From Alphaproteobacteria bacterium UBA6062 (GTDB lineage Bacteria > Pseudomonadota > Alphaproteobacteria > Sneathiellales > Sneathiellaceae): DNA of 13,631 bases. Under the pieces are notes generated by a model that was given only the letters and a program-made list of their open reading frames with translations, searched no databases and was not told the DNA's origin. Positions 6,845-13,631 of the stretch are shown here, piece by piece. The DNA lies in NCBI GenBank assembly GCA_002428885.1, contig DIYE01000261.1:1-13631 (forward strand), given 5' to 3'. The translations under genes and the position numbers were made by a program. The first letter of the stretch is position 1. Every line of letters starts with the position of its first letter.

Positions 6845-8098
6845 ATGTCCGAACTACGCTCAGAATTCATGAATATCTTCCAGAACCGGGGTTACATGCA
6901 TCAATGTACCGATCTGGAGGCTCTGGATGCCGCCTTTGCCGAAAAGCCGGTAACAGCGTATATCGGCTTTGACTGTACGGCCCGCAGTCTCCATGTCGGT
7001 AGTCTGATGCAGATCATGATCCTGCGTCACCTGCAAAAATCCGGTCACAAACCGATTGTCCTGATGGGCGGCGGCACGACCAAGGTTGGCGACCCTTCCG
7101 GCAAGGATGAAAGCCGTCCGGTCATCACGGACGAAATAATCCAGGAAAATATGGATGGCATTCGCAAGGTGTTTGAGAAATTCATCACCTTTGGAGACGG
7201 CCCGACAGATGCTGTTATGGTCAATAATGACGACTGGCTCAGCAGTCTGGAATATATTCCGTTTCTACGGGAATATGGCCGCCATTTCTCCATCAACCGC
7301 ATGCTGACCTTCGACAGTGTGAAGTTGCGCCTGGACCGTGAACAGTCCCTCAGTTTCCTGGAATTCAACTACATGATCCTTCAGGCCTACGACTTTGTAG
7401 AGCTGAAAAAACGGTATGACTGTTCATTGCAGATTGGCGGATCTGATCAGTGGGGTAATATTGTCAACGGAACAGAACTGGGCCGCAGGACCAACAGTTT
7501 CAGTCTATTTGGCCTGACAACCCCGCTCCTCACCACCTCTTCCGGCGCCAAAATGGGCAAGACGGCGTCAGGCGCCATCTGGCTCAACGAAGATATGCTG
7601 TCCGCTTATGACTACTGGCAGTTCTGGCGCAATACAGAAGATGCAGATGTGGGTAAATTCCTACGGTTGTTTACCGAATTGCCATTGGATGAAATCGCCC
7701 GGCTGGAGTCTCTTGAAGGGGCGGAGCTGAATGAAGCCAAGAAAATCCTGGCGGATAACTGCACGCGCCTTGCTCATGGGGATGCAGCAGCTCAGGAAGC
7801 GGCTGAAACGGCTCGCAGAACCTTTGAGATGGGTGAAACGGCGGAGAGTCTTCCGACGACAGAGATCGGCAAAACCGAATTGGATGAAGGTATTCCGGCT
7901 TTCGCCCTGTTCAACCGTGTCGGTCTTTGCCAGTCAAGCTCAGAAGCCCGAAAGCTGATCAAAGGCGGCGGTGCCCGGCTCAATGACGAGAAAATTACTG
8001 ACGAGAAGCAGGTCCTGACATCCGGCGATGTCAACGAAACAGGCCGTATCAAGCTTTCCGCCGGCAAGAAACGCCATCATCTGATCCTGCCGGTCTAA
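6845..8098 (+). CDS. tyrS: Tyrosyl-tRNA synthetase
   Basis: This class I aminoacyl-tRNA synthetase charges tRNA-Tyr in the cytoplasm. The 417 residues begin MSELRSEFMNIFQNRGYMHQ, aligning with the usual bacterial TyrRS start. The HIGH-like motif is SLHVGSLMQI (48-57). GGTTKVGDPSGKDESR (77-91), FLEFNYMILQAYDF (171-184) and QIGGSDQWGNI (196-206) form the tyrosine and adenylate pocket, and the KMSKS loop reads KMGKT (236-240). A C-terminal S4 RNA-binding domain follows (about 354-410, LFNRVGLCQSSSEARKLIKG). The open frame extends upstream to 6662, but that part overlaps anmK and the divergent spacer and does not resemble TyrRS, so the ATG at 6845 is used. No good ribosome binding site precedes it. 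The next in-frame ATG (6869) would remove conserved sequence and is no better placed. Confidence 0.96.
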   Translation: MSELRSEFMNIFQNRGYMHQCTDLEALDAAFAEKPVTAYIGFDCTARSLHVGSLMQIMILRHLQKSGHKPIVLMGGGTTKVGDPSGKDESRPVITDEIIQENMDGIRKVFEKFITFGDGPTDAVMVNNDDWLSSLEYIPFLREYGRHFSINRMLTFDSVKLRLDREQSLSFLEFNYMILQAYDFVELKKRYDCSLQIGGSDQWGNIVNGTELGRRTNSFSLFGLTTPLLTTSSGAKMGKTASGAIWLNEDMLSAYDYWQFWRNTEDADVGKFLRLFTELPLDEIARLESLEGAELNEAKKILADNCTRLAHGDAAAQEAAETARRTFEMGETAESLPTTEIGKTELDEGIPAFALFNRVGLCQSSSEARKLIKGGGARLNDEKITDEKQVLTSGDVNETGRIKLSAGKKRHHLILPV

Positions 8099-8116
8099 GA
8101 GCCAGCTTTCGATATC

Positions 8117-11100
8117 CTACTGTGAGTTATTCTCACCCGGATACTGGTTTGAAGCATCCGGGTCTTTTTTATCGGTTTTTTCCGTCTGGTCTCCCCAGGG
8201 TTCAAAGAACATCCGTCTTAGAATTCCGGGGGCCAGTGCGGATACCGGATTGACACTGATATCCGGATTAGCGGTACTTCCTTTTGCCTTATAGGAAAAG
8301 CCGAAAATACCTTCGCCTTCCCGGCCGACCAGAAGGGTTCCCAGGATCGGAATATTGCCCAGAATGGAATTCAGTGTGTAAGAGGGTATCACCGTTCCAA
8401 ACGCATCAATCTTGCCATTGGTCTGATCCACCTGGCCGCTGAAGGTAATGCCAATAGAACCAACCGCCCGAAAATCCTTGGTCGTGATCAATCCATTTTC
8501 ATATGTAAAGGGGCCTTCTACCGTGGAGAAGGTCATTCCATCATTCTGCAGCAACTCAACAATCCCGCCCAGAGATCCCAACGTCAGGATTTTTCCCAGA
8601 ACCGGCGCTTTCACGACCCGCAAGTCCTTTATCTTGACCTCCCCGATGGCAACACTTTCCTCTTTCGTGTCATCGATAGAGGCCGTAATAGATAAAGCCC
8701 CCTCCCTGGCATTGTCATAGATATCCAGACCTCTCAAAAGCAGTCCGGCATGATCGGATGAAAAGGAAACCTGCCGACCTGTCAGGCTCTGTTTGAGATT
8801 AAACTGCAGGCCCACCTTATCGGTAAACCGAGCGGTCGCATTCCCCTGCTCGACAACACCGTTAATCGACTTAACAGTACCGGACAGATCTTTAAGAGAA
8901 ACACCACCGTCCAGAAGAGCTGTCCCCGCTTTCAGATTGACCTGCACCGCAATCTCGGTCGGATTTTCATCGGCACGACCGGGATTCAGTGAGTTACTGC
9001 CAACGATAAACGGCTTGAGATCCAGAATGTCTGCCGTAATATTTGCCGTATAGTCCTTGTCTTTGTTCCGCCTGAGATCCAGAGCAAGCGTGGTCTCTCC
9101 AAAGGATATACTGCTTGCCCGGAAGCTTTTCATTCCGGCCGGATCCAGCTCCGCTTCACCAACAACATCAAGACTTTCTGAATTCAGTCGAATATTGGAA
9201 ATCAATGCATTCCCTTTTCCATCCGTCTCAAACTGAGCGCCCAGCAAACCGGTAACACCAATAGGCTTATTGACATACAGGTCCGGAATATCAATCTCGG
9301 CTTCCAGCAAATTCAGGGTAATAACACCGCTGGATTTACCGCCTGGAGCAACATCCAGGCCCAAAGAAGCCCCGACGGGTCCTTTCAGATACTCTGTATC
9401 CAAATCGAGAGATTGTCGGGCTTTTTTATCAAGCCGCGCCTGGACTTCATATCTACGAACCCCTTTTCGGGTGCCTTCAAACCAGGATTGGAACGAAATC
9501 TGGGCCGGATTACCTTTCAACTTTGCCGGTCCCGTAACGGTCAACTGTTTCGGAGTTACTGCTACTTTTAAGGTGCCGTCCGACAAATTGACTTTCTCAT
9601 AGACAGCCGGAATATAAGTATCGAAAAAATCGCCGTTGGCTTCGTAAACAACCTGCTCAAGCTTTAAGTCGTCAAGGAGCGGAAAGACAAACTGGGCCTG
9701 AACCTTACCGGTCCCTTTCATCTTTGCCGGCGTAATGCCGTAAGGCGTTACCAGTTCAAGCGGCTTGAGATCAAGAAACGCAAAGATGTCTTTATTCTGG
9801 CCGCTGACATCAATGGTGATATCGGCAATCTGGTCATCTTTATCAAAGTCATAGACCAGAACATCGGCTGTCGGTAATTTCATGGTTTGCAAATCACCGG
9901 TCAGATCAAAAAGATGGATCTGTTTTTCCGTCAGGATCGCCTGGCCCGCGACATTGGTGACCTTGGGCAAAGGCGCAAAATAGTCAACGCTCAGCCCCTC
10001 GAATGAAAATTTTAATTCAATAGCTCCGTCAGGAATTTTCCCGCTGGCAATCGCTCCCGGGGGCAAATCCACCCGGAAGGTCGTATTGTGAACATCCCCT
10101 TCCCTAATTTTTTTGGTGACCCAGTTATAAGCGTCAACCCCTGTCGAATAAGGCCAGTAAAGAGGCAGGTCATTACTCTTAAGATGAGGAAAGCTTCCCT
10201 CAATGGACATGCCAAACCCTTTATCGGTTTCCATAAAGGAGCCGCTCATACTGATTTTCGGTCCTTTGCTGTCAATCAGGATTGAGTTCAGGTTGACGGC
10301 TTTGAATGGCGCTGCCGTGTGACCTTCTGCAAAAACGGAATTAATATCCAGCGGTTTTTTGTAGAGGCTCGGGATATCAACCTTCCCGGCTCCGGTTTTA
10401 AGCTTGAACCCGACCTGAACCGGGATAAAACTCTTATCCAGCGATACATTGATATCACCCGAAACCGGTAAATCGACACCTTGTAATATATCCAGGTCCG
10501 GCATCTCCTTAGCCAGCAGGGAGGGCGGAAAATCCGTAATCTGCGTATTGATCACCGTCGTGCCATCCCGCCTCGCGTAAGCGGCATTGGCGACCATACT
10601 GATACTTTCATCACCGATTTGCGCATCTCCGATCAACCGGCCTGTCAAGCCGTCTTCCGACCGCCACAAAACCATATTGGCGGAAGTGACACGCCATAAT
10701 TTCTGAAGACGTTCATCTTCAATAAACAAACCGGAGCGGTATATTTCCAGTCGCTCCAGATAAGCGGTCAGGTCAGATTCTGATTTTTTTTCCCCAAGAC
10801 CGTTCAGTAGCTCATGAATAGCGGCGATTGAGAGGCCGTCGCGTTTAGCTTCCGGCGTTTCAACGGCCAAGTCCGTATCATAACTATATCCCAGCCTCAC
10901 GGTTCCATCTTCCTTGCGGGTCAAAAGAACCTTCAATCCGCTAAACTCAAGACCGGCAGGCGCCAACCGCCCTTTCATCAGGGCTTCACCGCTGAACGTA
11001 ACTGTCACTGCGGGGATCCTGGCAATCGGTTCCTCTCCCCGTTTTACGGAGACATCCGAGACGCCAAAAACCAGATTTCGATCCTGACCGTCCCACAGGA

Positions 11101-11293
11101 GTTGAAGATCAGAGAAATCCAGATCCAGTTCCGGATACTGACTTGCCAGCACCTGACCGATATAGGGGCTGGCGAAAGAAAAGGAGATCGGTCCTCGGCT
11201 TAACGCACCAATCAAAAGGAAGAGTGCCAGCATTATCAAAACGGCAATGCTTGCAAGAGTGCGCAGGAGTATTTTTGCGGATGCTGTGATCAA
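8117..11293 (-). CDS. AsmA/YhdP-like envelope protein (DUF3971 plus AsmA-like C-terminal region)
   Basis: This is a large protein of 1058 residues with one N-terminal membrane helix (about 8-32) and a long beta-rich remainder expected in the periplasm. Residues about 378-450 (LYWPYSTGVDAYNWVTKKI, then GDVHNTTFRVDLPPG and GLSVDYFAPLPKVTNVAGQ) resemble the DUF3971 region of YhdP-type proteins. The end, from about 940 to 1035 (AFGTVIPSYTLNSILGNIPI, LLVGREGEGIFGFSYKAKG, NPVSALAPGILRRMF), is the conserved AsmA-like C-terminus. YhdP and TamB relatives in enterobacteria help move phospholipids to the outer membrane; extending that role here is inference. The last 25 residues or so are polar and charged, and part of that stretch is dictated by the tyrS terminator on the other strand. 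The only usable initiator upstream of the membrane helix is a TTG at 11291-11293: an in-frame TAG lies three codons upstream and the next ATG is inside the helix. No clear ribosome binding site is seen. Confidence 0.85.
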   Translation of the reverse strand: MITASAKILLRTLASIAVLIMLALFLLIGALSRGPISFSFASPYIGQVLASQYPELDLDFSDLQLLWDGQDRNLVFGVSDVSVKRGEEPIARIPAVTVTFSGEALMKGRLAPAGLEFSGLKVLLTRKEDGTVRLGYSYDTDLAVETPEAKRDGLSIAAIHELLNGLGEKKSESDLTAYLERLEIYRSGLFIEDERLQKLWRVTSANMVLWRSEDGLTGRLIGDAQIGDESISMVANAAYARRDGTTVINTQITDFPPSLLAKEMPDLDILQGVDLPVSGDINVSLDKSFIPVQVGFKLKTGAGKVDIPSLYKKPLDINSVFAEGHTAAPFKAVNLNSILIDSKGPKISMSGSFMETDKGFGMSIEGSFPHLKSNDLPLYWPYSTGVDAYNWVTKKIREGDVHNTTFRVDLPPGAIASGKIPDGAIELKFSFEGLSVDYFAPLPKVTNVAGQAILTEKQIHLFDLTGDLQTMKLPTADVLVYDFDKDDQIADITIDVSGQNKDIFAFLDLKPLELVTPYGITPAKMKGTGKVQAQFVFPLLDDLKLEQVVYEANGDFFDTYIPAVYEKVNLSDGTLKVAVTPKQLTVTGPAKLKGNPAQISFQSWFEGTRKGVRRYEVQARLDKKARQSLDLDTEYLKGPVGASLGLDVAPGGKSSGVITLNLLEAEIDIPDLYVNKPIGVTGLLGAQFETDGKGNALISNIRLNSESLDVVGEAELDPAGMKSFRASSISFGETTLALDLRRNKDKDYTANITADILDLKPFIVGSNSLNPGRADENPTEIAVQVNLKAGTALLDGGVSLKDLSGTVKSINGVVEQGNATARFTDKVGLQFNLKQSLTGRQVSFSSDHAGLLLRGLDIYDNAREGALSITASIDDTKEESVAIGEVKIKDLRVVKAPVLGKILTLGSLGGIVELLQNDGMTFSTVEGPFTYENGLITTKDFRAVGSIGITFSGQVDQTNGKIDAFGTVIPSYTLNSILGNIPILGTLLVGREGEGIFGFSYKAKGSTANPDISVNPVSALAPGILRRMFFEPWGDQTEKTDKKDPDASNQYPGENNSQ
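8135..8170 (+). terminator. Intrinsic terminator for tyrS, inside the 3' coding end of the convergent gene
   Basis: ACCCGGAT (8135-8142) and ATCCGGGT (8156-8163) form a perfect 8-base-pair stem around a 13-base loop, followed by C and six T. It begins 37 bases past the tyrS stop. The whole element lies within the last codons of the opposite-strand AsmA-like gene, where it specifies the residues around DPDASNQYPG. Confidence 0.8.
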
Positions 11294-11382
11294 AACGTGC
11301 TATTCACATAAATATTAAAAATTAGGATCTGACGCAGGTTTTACAACCTTCTCCACTATGACCGATTTTGAGTCCAAAGAAT

Positions 11383-13631
11383 ATGTCTGAAGTCGAAAAA
11401 TTCGAATTTTTCCGCCCTGTATCCTCGATACCCTCCCCGGCTAATCCGGATTTTCTGAAAGTCGGCCTTGAAAACTGGTCAGACTGTCGGAATGCGGATG
11501 CAGATGTCAGTGATTTCGTTTCTGAATTTGGCGAAATCAAGGCAGGAAAGCAGCTCCTGGACGCTGTCTTCGGAAATAGCCCTTATCTTAGCCAGTGCCT
11601 GCTGGGTGATATCCCCTTTTTCCGCCTTCTTATGGAGAAAGGTGCTGAGGCGGGTCTCACATACCTATATTCGGATCTGGACGATAAAATCACCCCGACG
11701 ATGGATATGGCTGGCGTCATGTCCGCTTTGCGAATAGCGAAAAAGCGGGTAGCCCTCCTGACAGCCCTTACCGATATTACAGGCATCTGGCCACTGGACA
11801 AGATAACCCGAACCTTGTCGGACTTCGCCGGTTTTGCTGTTGACGCCTGCCTTGCTCAGCAACTGCGTCAGGCTCACGATAAAGGGGACATTGTCCTGCC
11901 TGATCCGGACAATCCGGTAAATCGCTCCGGCGTTATTGTGCTGGGCATGGGAAAACTCGGTGCCTGGGAACTTAATTATTCCAGTGATATTGACCTGATT
12001 ATTCTGTTTGATTCAGATGCCATAACCTATCAGGGCCGCAAGTCTCTCGGCGATTGTTTCGTCCGCTTGACCCGCAATCTTGTCAAGATGATGCAAGAGC
12101 GTACAGCGGATGGTTATGTGTTCAGAACGGACCTCCGCTTACGTCCAGATCCAGGCGCAACCCCCATTGCCCTACCCCTTGCGGCCGCGCATACCTATTA
12201 CGAAAGCCAGGGGCAAAACTGGGAACGAGCAGCCATGATCAAGGCCCGCCCCATCGCCGGGGATCTCAGTGCAGGAGAAGAATTTGTCGAATTTCTTCGA
12301 CCGTTTGTCTGGCGCAAGTTTCTTGATTTTGCTGCCATTTCAGATATTCAGGCCATCAAGTCCCAGATCCACGCTCATAAAGGCTTTGGCAGCATTTCCC
12401 TGGATGGTCACAATATCAAAATCGGCCGGGGCGGCATTCGGGAAATCGAATTTTTCTGCCAGACACAGCAGCTTATTGAAGGTGGGCGAAATCCGAAACT
12501 TCGCTCTTCTTCCACCCTTCTGACCCTTAAGGATCTTGAAGAAGCCGGAAAAACCACCGCGCAGGTACGTCAGGATTTGACGGACGCCTATTTCTTCCTC
12601 AGAACGCTGGAACATCGCTTACAAATGATCCAGGACGAACAGACCCAGCTTCTGCCTGATGACCCGCTCGAGCTGGATCGCCTAGGTGTTTTTATGGGAT
12701 ATGACACTGCAGACGCTTTCAGAAAATGTCTGCAATCAACCCTTGAAACCGTCCAGGCCCACTATGATGATCTGTTCCGCTTCGAAGAACAGGGTGAGCA
12801 ACCCAGCCGACGCCTGGTTTTTACCGGCTCCGACGATGACCCGGAAACCCTGGCATCCCTCCAGACCCTCGGTTATGAAGATACACCACGCATCTCGCAA
12901 ATCATAAGGGAATGGCATCATGGTCGGTATCGGGCAACCCGGACTGTTCGGGCACAGCAATTGCTGACTAAACTGATGCCAACCCTGCTGGAGGATCTGG
13001 CTCATACCACAAGTCCGGATGCCGCCTTCATGCGCTTTGACGCATTTCTCAAAAAACTGCCCGCCGGCGTCCAACTCTTTTCTCTCTTTACGGCTCATCC
13101 CAGCCTGCTCAAACTCGTGGCAAAGATTATGGGAATGGCCCCGGAACTTGCAGACCGTCTTTCCAGAAACCCCATGCTGCTGGACGGGGTTCTTTCCTCG
13201 GATTTTATGTCCCCGTTACCAGAGGCGGAAATTCTGGCAACAGATCTGGAACTCATGCTGTCAACAGCCCGGGACTTTCAGGATGTTCTCGACATATCAA
13301 GACGTTGGTTGAATGACTTGAAGTTCCGGATTGGCGTTCAGATCCTGCATCATAATGATCATAAAAGCGGAAAAGGCGCAACAGTAGCCGCCGGCGGCCC
13401 GCTAACACGCCTTGCAGAAGTTGTTTTGGCTGCCCTCCTGCCTCGAGTCACCGCAGAGCTGGAAATGAAACACGGAACCATTCCGGGTGGCAGCTTCGCC
13501 ATCATTGCCGCCGGTAAGTTCGGCAGCCGCGAAATGACCCCGAAATCGGACGCCGATCTCATCTTCGTCTACGACATCCCTGAAGAGAACCTGATGACCG
13601 ACGGGGATAAGCCAATACCGGCCGGCTTGTT
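11383..13631 (+). CDS. glnE: Bifunctional glutamine synthetase adenylyltransferase/deadenylyltransferase (partial, 3' end beyond window)
   Basis: GlnE adds AMP to or removes it from glutamine synthetase in answer to PII signalling, setting ammonia assimilation. There are 749 complete codons before the edge without a stop or frameshift; the family is usually about 950-1000 residues, so roughly the last quarter is missing. The first nucleotidyltransferase domain shows GMGKLGAWELNYSSDIDL with the metal-binding Asp202 and Asp204. It is followed by RTDLRLRPDPGATP, GQNWERAAMIKARPIAGD, VWRKFLDFAAISDI, IGRGGIREIEFF and AYFFLRTLEHRLQMIQDEQT. The linker shows LPAGVQLFSLF, and the second domain begins at about 707 with AGKFGSREMTPKSDADLI (Asp723, Asp725). 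Both active sites therefore look intact. The ribosome binding site before the ATG is weak. The gene is divergent from the AsmA-like gene, with 89 bases between them. Confidence 0.95.
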   Translation, partial: MSEVEKFEFFRPVSSIPSPANPDFLKVGLENWSDCRNADADVSDFVSEFGEIKAGKQLLDAVFGNSPYLSQCLLGDIPFFRLLMEKGAEAGLTYLYSDLDDKITPTMDMAGVMSALRIAKKRVALLTALTDITGIWPLDKITRTLSDFAGFAVDACLAQQLRQAHDKGDIVLPDPDNPVNRSGVIVLGMGKLGAWELNYSSDIDLIILFDSDAITYQGRKSLGDCFVRLTRNLVKMMQERTADGYVFRTDLRLRPDPGATPIALPLAAAHTYYESQGQNWERAAMIKARPIAGDLSAGEEFVEFLRPFVWRKFLDFAAISDIQAIKSQIHAHKGFGSISLDGHNIKIGRGGIREIEFFCQTQQLIEGGRNPKLRSSSTLLTLKDLEEAGKTTAQVRQDLTDAYFFLRTLEHRLQMIQDEQTQLLPDDPLELDRLGVFMGYDTADAFRKCLQSTLETVQAHYDDLFRFEEQGEQPSRRLVFTGSDDDPETLASLQTLGYEDTPRISQIIREWHHGRYRATRTVRAQQLLTKLMPTLLEDLAHTTSPDAAFMRFDAFLKKLPAGVQLFSLFTAHPSLLKLVAKIMGMAPELADRLSRNPMLLDGVLSSDFMSPLPEAEILATDLELMLSTARDFQDVLDISRRWLNDLKFRIGVQILHHNDHKSGKGATVAAGGPLTRLAEVVLAALLPRVTAELEMKHGTIPGGSFAIIAAGKFGSREMTPKSDADLIFVYDIPEENLMTDGDKPIPAGL

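Noticed and set aside
6295..6972. Plus-strand open frame of 225 codons opposite anmK and entering tyrS
   Set aside because: It is antisense to a well-supported anmK and its product resembles no family I know; its cysteine- and arginine-rich composition is typical of a shadow frame.
8050..8095. Possible minus-strand terminator for the AsmA-like gene within the tyrS end (GCCGGCA...TGCCGGT)
   Set aside because: The arms are separated by about 20 bases and no T run follows on the minus strand.
11583..11877. Minus-strand open frames within glnE
   Set aside because: The glnE frame is unbroken and rich in family motifs; these are antisense shadows.
1..13631. A defence, mobile or otherwise undescribed gene system
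   Set aside because: Every long frame with coding character is a recognisable housekeeping family, and no repeats, recombinases or unusual composition were seen.

Overview
This window looks like ordinary chromosomal DNA from an alphaproteobacterium. The evidence is moderate GC with uniform codon use, the protein families present, and the anmK/tyrS and AsmA-like/glnE neighbourhoods, which I recall as typical of that class. I could not run a search, so the genus is not assigned. I see no integrase, transposase, tRNA, rRNA, CRISPR array, phage gene or toxin-antitoxin pair. I did not find an undescribed system. The interesting material is at the regulatory level: terminators and dyads in unusual places.

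Layout. Positions 1-2132 (minus strand) hold a sulfur set read right to left: cysE (serine O-acetyltransferase), a NifS/IscS-type cysteine desulfurase, and the N-terminal part of a [2Fe-2S] ferredoxin cut by the window edge. A good intrinsic terminator lies between cysE and the desulfurase, overlapping the latter's translation start. Positions 2133-2346 are a divergent regulatory region with a cysE promoter candidate and two dyads. Positions 2347-3000 (plus) encode a small alpha/beta hydrolase that ends at a clear terminator.

Positions 3133-5659 (plus) are a modABC molybdate ABC importer, with 4-base start/stop overlaps at both junctions. anmK (minus, 5656-6750) converges on modC, and the two stop codons share one TTAA. 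anmK and tyrS (plus, 6845-8098) diverge from a 94-base spacer that contains a perfect dyad. tyrS converges on a 1058-residue AsmA/YhdP-like envelope protein (minus, 8117-11293). The tyrS terminator is encoded inside the last codons of that protein. glnE (plus, from 11383) runs off the right edge.

How the genes work together. CysE makes O-acetylserine for cysteine synthesis, the desulfurase takes sulfur from cysteine, and the ferredoxin is a likely electron donor or acceptor in Fe-S cluster assembly or a related redox step. ModABC imports molybdate for molybdenum cofactor. AnmK recycles a cell-wall sugar, TyrRS charges tRNA-Tyr, the AsmA-like protein probably serves the envelope, and GlnE controls glutamine synthetase. 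Apart from the sulfur set and modABC, these are unrelated housekeeping neighbours. No gene-free stretch exceeds 300 bases; the longest is 2133-2346.
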